Assembly (NCBI RefSeq): GCF_001563265.1
Contig: NZ_CP005083.1
Span: 3,661,001-3,725,000 of the forward strand
Length of the DNA stretch: 64,000 bases
Reading direction: 5' to 3'
Origin: Sphingobium sp. TKS
GTDB taxonomy: Bacteria; Pseudomonadota; Alphaproteobacteria; Sphingomonadales; Sphingomonadaceae
In this document: piece by piece, positions 44,661 through 53,558 of the stretch
How positions within the stretch are numbered: position 1 is the first letter of the stretch
How the letters are laid out: each line of letters opens with the position of its first letter
The notes under the pieces: model-generated
Told to the model about the DNA's origin: nothing
What the model saw: only the letters and a program-made list of their open reading frames with translations
The model's database searches: none
Made by a program: the position numbers and the translations under genes

Positions 44661-45583
44661 GGCTCGAACAGCGCGCGCAACGCCGGACTCGCCTGCTCCA
44701 GCAAGCGGCACCCCATAGCTTCGGCAGCAGCGGCATCGCGCCGATCAATCCGCAGCGAATCCCCGACTGTTTCCTGCCCATCAGGGCTGATGATCTCGGC
44801 GCGCAGGTGAATCCGCCCATCCTCCAGCCGCCCCAGCGCCGCAATCGGGGAATGGCATGTGCCCCCCAAACCGACCAGCACAGCCCGCTCCGCCATCACG
44901 CAGTCGAACGTATCCGCATCGCTGATCGTCGCCAGCAATTCCAGCATGGCCGCATTGTCGCTCAACGTCTCGATCCCCACCGCCCCTTGCGACGGCGCAG
45001 GCAGCATGACGTCAATCGGGATCGTCACGCCCACATCGCTTTGGCCCAGCCGGTCCAGCCCCGCCGCCGCCAGCAAGGTCGCATGCGCTTCGCCCTTGGC
45101 CAGCTTGGCGAGCCGCGTCGCCACATTGCCGCGAAACAGCACGACCTCCGCATCGGGGCGAAGCCGCTTCACCTGTGCCGCCCGGCGCGGCGAACTGGTG
45201 CCGACCACCGGCTTTTCGGGAAGCGCCTCGAAACTCTCCGCGCCCACCAGCCGATCCCGTACATCGGCACGCGGCAGCATCGCCGCTATCCGAATCTCGG
45301 CCGGTCGCAGCGTCTCGACATCCTTCATCGAGTGCACGGCAAAATCGATCTCGCCCGCGATCAGCGCCCGATCCAGTTCCTTGGTCCACAATGCCTTGCC
45401 GCCGATCTCCGCCAAGGCCCGGTCCTGAATACGGTCCCCGCTGGTCTGCACCACGACGATTTCGACCGCACCTTCATCCCAACCGTGGCGTGCGCACAGC
45501 GCCGCCCTCGTCATATGCGCCTGCGCGAGCGCAAGCGGGGAACCACGGGTGCCAAGGCGGAGGGGGCGGGAAGGCTTTTGCAT
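44657..45583 (-). CDS. hemC: Hydroxymethylbilane synthase (porphobilinogen deaminase)
   Basis: A 308-residue enzyme that condenses four porphobilinogens. LRLGTRGSPLALAQA, the Asp/Lys segment FAVHSMKDVETLRP, and TSSPRRAAQVKRLRPD are typical; the dipyrromethane-attaching Cys is in GGTCHSPIAAL. ATG 45583 is used; the upstream 45613 would overlap the divergent tsaD region. The first gene of hemC-hemD-mitofilin-like, divergent from tsaD. Confidence 0.96.
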   Translation of the reverse strand: MQKPSRPLRLGTRGSPLALAQAHMTRAALCARHGWDEGAVEIVVVQTSGDRIQDRALAEIGGKALWTKELDRALIAGEIDFAVHSMKDVETLRPAEIRIAAMLPRADVRDRLVGAESFEALPEKPVVGTSSPRRAAQVKRLRPDAEVVLFRGNVATRLAKLAKGEAHATLLAAAGLDRLGQSDVGVTIPIDVMLPAPSQGAVGIETLSDNAAMLELLATISDADTFDCVMAERAVLVGLGGTCHSPIAALGRLEDGRIHLRAEIISPDGQETVGDSLRIDRRDAAAAEAMGCRLLEQASPALRALFEP

Positions 45584-45628
45584 GATCCCGCTTGCTCTAA
45601 TGGCCGCGGACATTAGATGGAAGCGGCA

Positions 45629-46663
45629 ATGACGATCATCCTTGGCCTGGAATCAAGCTGCGACGAAACCGCAGCGGCGCTGGTGACGGCGGAGGGCAGG
45701 ATTCTCGCCCACCGCCTCGCTACGCAGGAGGAGGCGCATCGCCCCTATGGCGGCGTTGTCCCCGAAATCGCCGCCCGCGCCCATGTCGAGGCGCTCGCGC
45801 CCCTGATCGAAGCGGCGCTCAAGGACGCGAACCTCACCCTGAACGATGTCGACGTGATCGCCGCGACAGCCGGTCCCGGCCTGATCGGCGGCGTGATGGT
45901 CGGCCTCGTCACCGGCAAGGCGCTCGCCCATGCGGCGAACAAGCCCCTGATCGCGGTCAATCACCTCGAAGGCCACGCCCTTTCGCCGCGCCTCGCGGAC
46001 CCCAGCCTCCAATTCCCCTATCTGCTGCTGCTGGTGTCCGGCGGCCATTGCCAGCTCCTCCAGGTGCGCGGCCCCGGCGATTATGCTCGCCTCGCCACCA
46101 CCATCGACGACGCCAGCGGCGAAGCCTTCGACAAGACGGCGAAACTGCTCGGTCTCGGTTATCCCGGCGGCCCGGCGGTCGAAAAGGCCGCTGCGCTGGG
46201 CAACCCCAAAGCCGTCCCGCTTCCACGCCCCCTCGTCGGCACGGCGGAACCGCATTTCTCCTTCGCGGGCCTGAAAAGCGCGGTCATGCGCGCCGCCCAA
46301 TCCGGCCAATATTCGACGGAAGATATCGCCGCGAGCTTCCAGCAGGCGGTGATCGATTGCCTGATCGACCGCACCGAAAAGCAGCTTGCCGAGCGTCAGG
46401 GCATCACCGCTCTCGTCGTTGCGGGGGGCGTCGCCGCCAACCAGTCGATCCGCGCCGCTCTCGAAGCGCTCGCCGCCAAATATGACTTGCCGTTCGTCGC
46501 CCCGCCGCTCTGGCTCTGCACGGACAATGCCGCGATGATCGCCTGGGCGGGGGCGGAGCGCTATGCGGCAGGCCTGATCGACGATTTGACCGTCCCGGCC
46601 CGCCCGCGCTGGCCGCTCGACCCCAGCGCCGAAAAAGCGCGCGGCGCCGGGGTCAAAGCATGA
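45629..46663 (+). CDS. tsaD: tRNA N6-adenosine threonylcarbamoyltransferase
   Basis: A 344-residue ASKHA-fold metalloenzyme that makes t6A37 in ANN-decoding tRNAs with TsaB, TsaC and TsaE. The metal-binding His112/His116 are in VNHLEGH, and the N-terminus is [15 protein letters not shown]. The start at 45629 has a GGAAG site; 45617 is upstream without one. It is 13 bp before gpsA, the common alphaproteobacterial order. Confidence 0.96.
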   Translation: MTIILGLESSCDETAAALVTAEGRILAHRLATQEEAHRPYGGVVPEIAARAHVEALAPLIEAALKDANLTLNDVDVIAATAGPGLIGGVMVGLVTGKALAHAANKPLIAVNHLEGHALSPRLADPSLQFPYLLLLVSGGHCQLLQVRGPGDYARLATTIDDASGEAFDKTAKLLGLGYPGGPAVEKAAALGNPKAVPLPRPLVGTAEPHFSFAGLKSAVMRAAQSGQYSTEDIAASFQQAVIDCLIDRTEKQLAERQGITALVVAGGVAANQSIRAALEALAAKYDLPFVAPPLWLCTDNAAMIAWAGAERYAAGLIDDLTVPARPRWPLDPSAEKARGAGVKA

Positions 46664-46676
46664 AGGGTGTGAAAGC

Positions 46677-47648
46677 ATGAAGGCCGGTGTTATCGGAGCA
46701 GGCGCATGGGGCACCGCGCTCGCCCAAACCCTGGCTACGGATGGCCGGCATGTCCGCCTCTGGGCGCTGGAACCCGAAGTGGTGGAGGCGGTCAACAAGG
46801 ACCGGCAGAACCCGCTCTATCTGCCCAATATCCCGCTCAGCGCCTCGATCGAAGCCACTGGCGACTTGGGCGCCATGGCCGACCGGGACATGTTGCTGAT
46901 CGTCAGCCCGGCCCAGCATCTGCGCGCTGTCGTGGCGCAGGCTCCCGCGGGCACCCCGCTCATCCTCTGCTCCAAGGGCATCGAGGCGGGCACCAGTCTG
47001 CTCATGTCCGAAGTCGCGCAACAAGCGCAGCCCACGTCCCCCGTCGCCGTCCTGTCCGGCCCGACTTTTGCCCATGAGGTGGCGAAGGGTCTTCCCACCG
47101 CGATCACGTTGGCCTGCGCCGACGCCGATCTCGCCGCGAAGATCGCTGCCCGCATCGCCCGCCCGGCCTTTCGCCCCTATCTCTCCGATGATGTGGTCGG
47201 CGCGGAGATCGGCGGCGCGGTAAAGAATGTTCTCGCCATCGCCTGCGGCGTCGCGGAGGGTGCAGGTCTGGGCCTCAACGCCCGCGCCTCCCTCATCAGC
47301 CGGGGTTTTGCCGAAATGACCCGCTTCGGCCTCGCGAGGGGCGCCCGCGCGGAGACCCTTGCGGGCCTCTCGGGCCTGGGCGATCTCGTCCTCACCTGCT
47401 CCTCGACCAACAGCCGCAACTTCTCGCTCGGCAAGGGCTTGGGCGAGGGCCAGTCAGCCAAGGATCTGCTCTCCAACCGCCGGACCGTAGCGGAAGGCGC
47501 GTTCACCGCCCCGGTCCTGCGCGAAGCAGCCCGCGCGGCAAAGGTCGAAATGCCGGTGGTCGAAGCCGTCTGCGCCCTGCTCGAAGACGCCGCGCCGCTG
47601 GCTCAAGTGATGGACGCGCTGCTCGCCCGTCCGTTGCGCGCCGAATAA
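46677..47648 (+). CDS. gpsA: Glycerol-3-phosphate dehydrogenase [NAD(P)+]
   Basis: A 323-residue enzyme that makes sn-glycerol-3-phosphate for phospholipids. The dinucleotide-binding GVIGAGAWGTALAQTLA, the ILCSKGIEAGT segment, and GAVKNVLAIACGVAEG with the catalytic Lys are typical. It is directly downstream of tsaD and likely in the same operon. Confidence 0.96.
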   Translation: MKAGVIGAGAWGTALAQTLATDGRHVRLWALEPEVVEAVNKDRQNPLYLPNIPLSASIEATGDLGAMADRDMLLIVSPAQHLRAVVAQAPAGTPLILCSKGIEAGTSLLMSEVAQQAQPTSPVAVLSGPTFAHEVAKGLPTAITLACADADLAAKIAARIARPAFRPYLSDDVVGAEIGGAVKNVLAIACGVAEGAGLGLNARASLISRGFAEMTRFGLARGARAETLAGLSGLGDLVLTCSSTNSRNFSLGKGLGEGQSAKDLLSNRRTVAEGAFTAPVLREAARAAKVEMPVVEAVCALLEDAAPLAQVMDALLARPLRAE

Positions 47649-47694
47649 AAACTCGCGCTCTTTCCAGATATTGCTACAGTCCGGCTCCACAAAA

Positions 47695-47719
47695 TGACGC
47701 CACAGCATTGACGCCACAG
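47695..47719 (+). repeat. 14-bp-period tandem duplication at the flippase start
   Basis: TGACGCCACAG occurs at 47695-47705 and again at 47709-47719, a 14-bp period. The first copy follows an A, giving ATG ACG CCA CAG CAT TGA, a five-codon frame. Its stop overlaps the TTG (47708) that starts the flippase frame. In the second copy the A is a T, so ATG became TTG. Confidence 0.75.
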
Positions 47720-49234
47720 GGGGACCATAGTTCGTTGCCGGTTGAAGGGGCCTCTCCCGCGCAGCAGGATGATATTGCCGCGCTCGCCAAGGGCGGACGG
47801 ACCAATGTGTTCGGTTTCCTGCTCCGCCTCGCCGCGCGCTTGCCCTTCCTGTTCATCGCGGGCCGCTGGTATGGCGCCGATGCGCTGGGCCGCTTCGCCT
47901 ATGCCGTGCTCGTGGTGGAGTTCGTCGCCCAGCTCGCGACCCTTGGCCTGAAACGCGGCCTGGCGGGAGCGCTGGCGCAAACCGAACGCCCGCACGGCCA
48001 TGTCGTCACCGACGCGATGCTGGTGACGCTGATCGCGTCCCTTATCGGCAGCGCGCTCCTCGTCGCCTTTCCGCAAGCGATGTTCCCGAACAGCGGCATC
48101 AACGGTCTTGATCGCCTGCTCGCCCTGATCGTGATCGCGGTGGCCGGGTCCGACGTGGCGCTTGCCGCCTGCGCCTATCGCTTCGACATCGGCGCCACCG
48201 TCCGCGCGCGTTCTATCATCGAGCCCTGGGCGATCAGCATCGGCGCCTTCGCCTTCGCCTTTTATTCGACCCGCGACGGCCTGATCCTGTCCTATGTCGT
48301 CTCGATGATCGCCGCGATGGTCGCCTCGATCATTCCGATGACCCGCCATTACGGCATTCCCTATGGGTGGCGCCCGGATTTCGGCCGGCTCTGGCGGTTG
48401 GCGCGCCGCAACCTGCCCCTCGCGGCCGCCGACGGCGTCGAATGGGGTTCCCGCCGCCTCGACATGGCGATCCTCGGCCTGTTCGTAAGTCCTGCCGTGG
48501 TCGGCATCTATTATGTCGCTCAGCAGGTTGCCTCTCTGCCGCAAAAGCTGAAAACCAGCTTCGACCCGATCCTGGGGCCTGTCATCACCCGCAATCTGGC
48601 GGAGGGCAATCTCACCGCCATCGCCAAGCAGGTCAGCCAGGTCGGCTTCTGGATCATCGCCGCGCAGGCGGGCATTGCGCTGGCGCTGGGCATCCCCGGC
48701 GAAGCGGTCATGGGCCTTGTCGGCCCCCATTTCGTCGGCGGCACCGGCGCGCTCGCCTTCCTGCTGCTGGCCGAAGTCGTCGCCGCCACCGCCGTCGTCA
48801 GCGAATCCGCGTTGGTCTATATCGCCCGCCATCGCAATCTGATGATCTCGCTGCTGATGATCGGTTTGCAGGCTGCGCTCAGCTTCGCGCTGATCTTCCT
48901 GGCCCGCCGCCTCGGCTTCCAGGATATGGCCGTCGCCGCCGCGCCCGCCCTTGCGCTCAGCATAGCGCTCGGCGTCAGCGCTCTTGTCAAGGCTTGGCTG
49001 CTCTCCCGCTTGCTCGGCGCCAAGATCAATGCCTGGCGCTGGCCGCTGCTCAGCGCTTCCGGCGTCGCCTGCATCGTCGGCGCCGCCTTCGTCGCGCTGC
49101 CACCCCAGTTCGAATGGGTGGAACTGGTCTTCGGCGTCTTCACGATCCTTGGGGTGTACGGCTTCGTCATCTGGCGCTGGGGCTTCGGCCCTGACGATCG
49201 GGCGCTGTTCAGGAAGCAGAAGGCGGCTGCCTAA
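47708..49234 (+). CDS. Wzx/MATE-like polysaccharide flippase
   Basis: 508 residues with about 12-14 predicted helices (e.g. FGFLLRLAARLPFLFIAGRWYG..., YAVLVVEFVAQLATLGLKRG). It fits the MVF/polysaccharide transporter superfamily that flips lipid-linked glycans. The best reading frame opens at the unusual TTG 47708 (MTPQGDHSS); an ATG 14 bp upstream is out of frame. No glycosyltransferase genes are adjacent, so the cargo is unknown. Confidence 0.87.
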   Translation: MTPQGDHSSLPVEGASPAQQDDIAALAKGGRTNVFGFLLRLAARLPFLFIAGRWYGADALGRFAYAVLVVEFVAQLATLGLKRGLAGALAQTERPHGHVVTDAMLVTLIASLIGSALLVAFPQAMFPNSGINGLDRLLALIVIAVAGSDVALAACAYRFDIGATVRARSIIEPWAISIGAFAFAFYSTRDGLILSYVVSMIAAMVASIIPMTRHYGIPYGWRPDFGRLWRLARRNLPLAAADGVEWGSRRLDMAILGLFVSPAVVGIYYVAQQVASLPQKLKTSFDPILGPVITRNLAEGNLTAIAKQVSQVGFWIIAAQAGIALALGIPGEAVMGLVGPHFVGGTGALAFLLLAEVVAATAVVSESALVYIARHRNLMISLLMIGLQAALSFALIFLARRLGFQDMAVAAAPALALSIALGVSALVKAWLLSRLLGAKINAWRWPLLSASGVACIVGAAFVALPPQFEWVELVFGVFTILGVYGFVIWRWGFGPDDRALFRKQKAAA

Positions 49235-49258
49235 GCCCGCCCCGTTAAACTACAACTT

Positions 49259-49284
49259 AAAAAGGCCGGACTTCCGCCCGGCCC
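49259..49284 (-). terminator. Rho-independent terminator of the PfkB kinase gene
   Basis: Read on the minus strand: GGCCGG/CCGGCC stem with an 8-nt loop followed by TTTTT. It is 8 bp after the kinase stop at 49292, and may also serve the convergent flippase gene. Confidence 0.8.
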
Positions 49285-49291
49285 TCCCAAC

Positions 49292-50293
49292 TCACCCCAG
49301 CGCCTTCGCCCGGATCGCCTGCAGATCCTCTTCGGGCCGCGCGCCCCAGTGCGAGATCACCTCGGCCGCCGCCGCCGCGCCCAGTTTCAGGCACTTGTCG
49401 ACCTCCAGCCCCTCCAGATGACCGGCAAGGAAGCCCGCCGCGAACAGATCGCCCGCCCCGGTCGTGTCGATCACCTCGGCCACCGGCGCCGCAAAGGCTT
49501 CGTAGCGCATGCCGTCGACCACCGCGATCGCGCCCTTTTCGCTGCGCGTCGACACCAGCACCGGCACCTTGGCCGCGATGGCAGCCACCGCCTTCTCGAA
49601 ATCGTCGACCTGCGCCAGCGACTGAATTTCCCCCTCATTGGAAAAGAGGATGTCGATCAGCCCCTGGTCGATCAGGTCGAGGAAGTCGGCCCGATGCCGG
49701 TCGATCACGAAATTGTCGGACAGGGTGAAGGCGACCTTCCGCCCCGCGCCCCGCGCCGCGTCGATCGCTGCGCGCATCGCCGCCCGCGGCTGCTCCGGAT
49801 CCCAGAGATAGCCTTCCAGGTAGAGGATCGAAGCCGAACGGATCAGGTCGAGATCCAGCGCCGCCTCAGGCAGAAACTGCGACGCCCCCAAAAAGGTGTT
49901 CATCGTCCGCTGCGCGTCCGGCGTCACCAGGATCAGGCAGCGCGCCGTCGGCACATCGCCCTGCATCACCGGCGTGTCGTAGCGGATGCCGAGCGCCCGC
50001 ACGTCATGCGCGAAGACCGCGCCCAACTGGTCCTCATTGACCTGCCCGATGAAGCCGCATTTCTTGCCCAGCGCCGCCAGCCCCGCCAGCGTGTTCGCCG
50101 CCGACCCGCCGCTGATCTCCTTGCCCGCGCCCATATCGGCATAAAGGCTCTCCGCGGTTTCCGCGTCGATAAGCTGCATGCCGCCCTTGGTCAGCGCATG
50201 TTCGGCCAGGAAAGCGTCATCGCTCCGGGCGAGCACGTCGACAATGGCGTTGCCGATTGCGACAACATCAAGCGTGGGGGCAGCAGCGGTCAC
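49292..50293 (-). CDS. PfkB family kinase, likely adenosine kinase
   Basis: 333 residues of the ribokinase/PfkB family. GNAIVDVLARSDDAFL and the GGSAANTLAGLAALG N-terminal glycine motif plus EVIDTTGAGDLFAAGFL, whose last Asp is the catalytic base, are complete. Among alphaproteobacteria this type is annotated as adenosine kinase, which is plausible but not proven. ATG 50293. Confidence 0.88.
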   Translation of the reverse strand: MTAAAPTLDVVAIGNAIVDVLARSDDAFLAEHALTKGGMQLIDAETAESLYADMGAGKEISGGSAANTLAGLAALGKKCGFIGQVNEDQLGAVFAHDVRALGIRYDTPVMQGDVPTARCLILVTPDAQRTMNTFLGASQFLPEAALDLDLIRSASILYLEGYLWDPEQPRAAMRAAIDAARGAGRKVAFTLSDNFVIDRHRADFLDLIDQGLIDILFSNEGEIQSLAQVDDFEKAVAAIAAKVPVLVSTRSEKGAIAVVDGMRYEAFAAPVAEVIDTTGAGDLFAAGFLAGHLEGLEVDKCLKLGAAAAAEVISHWGARPEEDLQAIRAKALG

Positions 50294-50403
50294 GCAAAAT
50301 CCTTCGTGAATGAGGGGGGAAAATCCCGCCGTCTCTACCTATCCTTGCGGCCCCGCGCAACGGACTGATTGACGGGCGGCAGAGGGCGCGGAATAGCTGC
50401 GTC

Positions 50404-51084
50404 ATGGTCCTCGCCGCCGCCCTTCGCGCCTTCCCTTCGATCTTTCACGGCGCCGCGCTTCGGCTGCTGCTTAAGACGTTGCTGCTGACCCTGCTTGCCT
50501 TCGCGATCCTCGCCATCGCGCTGTGGAGCGGCATCCACGCCGCCCGCCTGCATTTCGGCTGGGACGGGGGCATGGGATGGGGCGGGCTGGCCGAAGCGAC
50601 GGCCACCGCCCTTGCGATGATCGCAGCCGCCTGGCTGTTGTTCCGCGCCACCGCCATGGCGATCATGAACCTCTTTGCCGACGACATCATCGTCGCGGTG
50701 GAGCGCGACAGCTACCCGCAAGCCGCCGCCCGCGCCCGCCCGGTCGGCTGGGGGCGCAGCCTCCATTCCGCCCTGCGCTCCCTCCTGCGCACCATTGGCT
50801 GGAACCTTCTCGCGCTGCCCGCCTATGCGCTGCTGCTGGTGACGGGCGTCGGCACCATCGGCCTGTTCCTGATCCTCAACGCCACCCTGCTCGGCCGCGA
50901 CCTGGCCGACATGGTCGAGCCGCGCCACCCCGACCTGCCGCCTATCCCGCGCGGCAGCCGGTGGCTGATGGGCCTCGTCTCGGCGCTTCTGTTCCTTGTG
51001 CCGATCCTCAACCTGCTTGCACCGATCTGGAGCGCGGCTATGGCAGTCCACATGCTGCACGGTGCCCGAAGGAAAATGCCATGA
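50404..51084 (+). CDS. EI24/CysZ-like membrane protein
   Basis: 226 residues with about five helices: LRLLLKTLLLTLLAFAILAIALW, ATALAMIAAAWLLFRA, TIGWNLLALPAYALLLVTGVGTIGLFLILNATLLGRD, and WLMGLVSALLFLVPILNLLAPIW. This matches the EI24/CysZ family, known in E. coli for sulfate transport. The lipoprotein gene following overlaps its stop by 4 nt. Transport role inferred. Confidence 0.87.
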   Translation: MVLAAALRAFPSIFHGAALRLLLKTLLLTLLAFAILAIALWSGIHAARLHFGWDGGMGWGGLAEATATALAMIAAAWLLFRATAMAIMNLFADDIIVAVERDSYPQAAARARPVGWGRSLHSALRSLLRTIGWNLLALPAYALLLVTGVGTIGLFLILNATLLGRDLADMVEPRHPDLPPIPRGSRWLMGLVSALLFLVPILNLLAPIWSAAMAVHMLHGARRKMP

Positions 51085-51467
51085 AACGCCCCCATCTGGC
51101 CCCTCGTTTGACGCTTGTGGCAGCCCTTTCATCGACCCTCACCGCTTGCGGAGGCGTCGTGCCGCCCCCCGCGACCCAGATCGCCCGGCCACCCGCCGGT
51201 CCCCCGGCCAGCGCCTTCACCCGCCCCGGCCCGCTGATTGGAACCGACGCCCGGCATCTGATCCAGATGTTTGGCCAGCCCCGGCTCGACATCCGCGAAA
51301 GCACCATGCGCAAGCTGCAATTCGCCAATGGCCGCTGCGTGCTCGACGCCTATCTCTACGTCCCGCCGCAGGGGAAGGAACCGCTCGTCACCCATGTCGA
51401 TGCCCGCACGCCGACGGGCACGGACATCGATCCGGTGAGTTGTTCGGCGGCGCTCCAGGCGAAATAA
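51081..51467 (+). CDS. Small lipoprotein of unknown function
   Basis: 128 residues with a lipobox (LSSTLTAC, Cys about 23) after a basic signal (MKRPHLAPR). The mature part has a Pro-rich segment, then a compact domain (LIGTDARHLIQMFGQPRLDIRESTMRKLQFANGRCVLDAYLYVP... IDPVSCSAALQ) with two cysteines. Resembles the beta-lactamase-inhibitor-like/SmpA-type small fold only loosely. Coupled to the EI24 gene. Confidence 0.75.
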   Translation: MKRPHLAPRLTLVAALSSTLTACGGVVPPPATQIARPPAGPPASAFTRPGPLIGTDARHLIQMFGQPRLDIRESTMRKLQFANGRCVLDAYLYVPPQGKEPLVTHVDARTPTGTDIDPVSCSAALQAK

Positions 51468-51535
51468 TGAGCGCGGCATGAAGCATGAGGTGTTCCTGCG
51501 AAGGCAGGGGCACATTTCCATCTGAACAGGAAGCC

Positions 51536-52579
51536 CTAGCCCAACCGCTCCAGCGCCCAACGCGCAGCCTCCGCCACCACCGGGTCTTCATCCCCGGTCA
51601 GCGGCCGCAACCGCTCAATCAGCCGCTTGTCGCCGCTGTTCCCCGCCGCGATGGCGGCGTTGCGCACCATCCGGTTCCGTCCGATCCGCTTGATTGGTGA
51701 ACCGGAAAAAATCTCGCGAAAGCCCGCATCGTCCAGCGCCAGCAGATCGCCCAGTTCCGGCGCCGCCAGCTCCGCCCGCCCGATAAAAGCCCGGTTTGCC
51801 GCGGCGGCATCCGCGAACTTGTTCCACGGACACACCGCCAGACAATCGTCGCAGCCGTAAATGCGGTTGCCGATCGCCGCCCGGAACTCCTCCGGAATCG
51901 GCCCCTTATGCTCGATGGTGAGATAGGAAATGCACCGCCGCGCATCGACCACATAGGGCGCGGGAAAGGCAGCGGTCGGACAGGCGGCCTGACAGGCTGT
52001 ACAACTGCCGCAATGGTCCGTCTCCGGCGCATCCGGGACCAGCGCAATCTCGCTGTAGATCGCCCCCAGGAACAGCCAACTGCCGTGCGCCTGGCTGACG
52101 AGGTTGCTGTGTTTCCCCTGCCAGCCCAGCCCCGCCGCCTGCGCCAGCGGCTTTTCCATCACCGGCGCGGTATCGACAAAGACCTTGAGCGCGCTCGGCT
52201 GCTGCTCGACCAGCCAGCGGGCGAGCGCCTTCAGCCCCTTCTTGACCACGTCATGATAGTCGCGCCCCTGCGCATAGACCGAAATCCGTCCCCGGTCCCC
52301 GACATCAGCCAGGGCCAGCGGATCGCGTCCCGGCGCATAACTCATCCCCAGCATGATGACGCTGCGCACTTCGGGCCACAGCCCTTGCGGCGATCCGCGC
52401 TGCCCCGCGCGCTCCTCCATCCACAGCATCCCGCCATGATGCCCGGCGTCCAGCCATTGGCGCAATCTCTTGGCCGAACGCGGCGCGGCATCGGCGGGCG
52501 CGATGGCGCAGGCGGCAAAGCCCAACCGCAACGCTTCGGCCTTAAGCCGTTCTTCCAATGTTTCGTTTTGCGTTGGCAT
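51536..52579 (-). CDS. queG: Epoxyqueuosine reductase
   Basis: A 347-residue cobalamin-dependent enzyme that reduces epoxyqueuosine to queuosine in tRNA wobble positions. Two 4Fe-4S motifs are visible: [12 protein letters not shown] and CDDCLAVCP, and a C-terminal HEAT-like repeat. [12 protein letters not shown] and [27 protein letters not shown] are typical. Divergent from the ABC gene with 22 bp between starts. Confidence 0.95.
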   Translation of the reverse strand: MPTQNETLEERLKAEALRLGFAACAIAPADAAPRSAKRLRQWLDAGHHGGMLWMEERAGQRGSPQGLWPEVRSVIMLGMSYAPGRDPLALADVGDRGRISVYAQGRDYHDVVKKGLKALARWLVEQQPSALKVFVDTAPVMEKPLAQAAGLGWQGKHSNLVSQAHGSWLFLGAIYSEIALVPDAPETDHCGSCTACQAACPTAAFPAPYVVDARRCISYLTIEHKGPIPEEFRAAIGNRIYGCDDCLAVCPWNKFADAAAANRAFIGRAELAAPELGDLLALDDAGFREIFSGSPIKRIGRNRMVRNAAIAAGNSGDKRLIERLRPLTGDEDPVVAEAARWALERLG

Positions 52580-52601
52580 GCGATGCGACTATCAGAGGCC
52601 G

Positions 52602-53558
52602 ATGATCGGGGCTCCTCAACCGACCTATGCCGTTGAAGGCCATGGTCTTGTCAAGACATTCGGCAATTTCCGGGCGGTGGACGGCATCGACATCGCGGTG
52701 CCCGCCGGTTCGATCTACGGCATTCTTGGCCCCAATGGCGCGGGCAAGACGACGCTGCTCAGAACCCTGCTCGGCATCATCGACCCGGATGAAGGGGTGC
52801 GCAGCCTGTTGGGCGATCCCGTTCCGCTGCGTCAGGCCCGCAATGTCGGCTATCTGCCTGAAGAACGCGGCCTTTACCCCTCCATGAAGGCGTTCGAGGC
52901 AGTCGCCTTCATGGGTGCTCTGCGCGGCCTGCCGCTCAAGACCGGGCGGGAGCGCGCCCGCGCCATGCTGGCCGATTACGGCATGGGCGCCTCGACCGAA
53001 AAGCCGATCCGTCAGTTGTCGAAGGGCATGGCCCAGACCGTCCAACTTTTCGGCACGATCATCCACGAACCGCGCCTTATCGTGCTGGACGAGCCCTTTT
53101 CCGGCCTCGACGCCTTCAACCAGGGCAAGTTGGAGGTGCTGATCCGCGATCAGGCCCGGCGCGGCGTGACGGTGCTCTTTTCCACCCATGTCATCGCCCA
53201 TGCCGAACGGCTGTGCGAGCGTGTCGCCATCGTCGCGGGCGGCCGCGTCCGCTTCGAAGGCACGGTGGACGATGCCCGCAACCGTCTCCGCCCGCAAGTC
53301 CGCCTCCGCACCCGCGCCAGCGACGGCGGCTGGCGCCGCGCCTTGCCCGCCGAAACCCTGGCGGAAGACGGGACATGGCATTTCGCCCTGCCGAAGGACG
53401 GCATCGAACCATTGCTCCGCGCCCTGCTCGACAGCAATGCCGGGATAGAAAGCCTGTCGATCGAGCGTCCCGGCCTGCACGACGCTTTCGTCGCCATCGC
53501 CGGTGAAGCGGCGGCGCGGCAAATGCAGGACGATCAGGCGCGGGAGGAAGCGGCATGA
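52602..53558 (+). CDS. ABC transporter ATP-binding protein (NatA-like)
   Basis: 318 residues. Walker A GPNGAGKTTLL near residue 48, signature IRQLSKGMAQTVQL, and Walker B LIVLDEPFSGLD. The C-terminal ~90 residues (LRTRASDGGWRRALPAE...) form an accessory domain of the ABC-2 type exporters. The start at 52602 has AGAGG. It overlaps the permease gene by 4 nt, forming an exporter of the NatAB kind; the substrate is not known. Confidence 0.93.
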   Translation: MIGAPQPTYAVEGHGLVKTFGNFRAVDGIDIAVPAGSIYGILGPNGAGKTTLLRTLLGIIDPDEGVRSLLGDPVPLRQARNVGYLPEERGLYPSMKAFEAVAFMGALRGLPLKTGRERARAMLADYGMGASTEKPIRQLSKGMAQTVQLFGTIIHEPRLIVLDEPFSGLDAFNQGKLEVLIRDQARRGVTVLFSTHVIAHAERLCERVAIVAGGRVRFEGTVDDARNRLRPQVRLRTRASDGGWRRALPAETLAEDGTWHFALPKDGIEPLLRALLDSNAGIESLSIERPGLHDAFVAIAGEAAARQMQDDQAREEAA

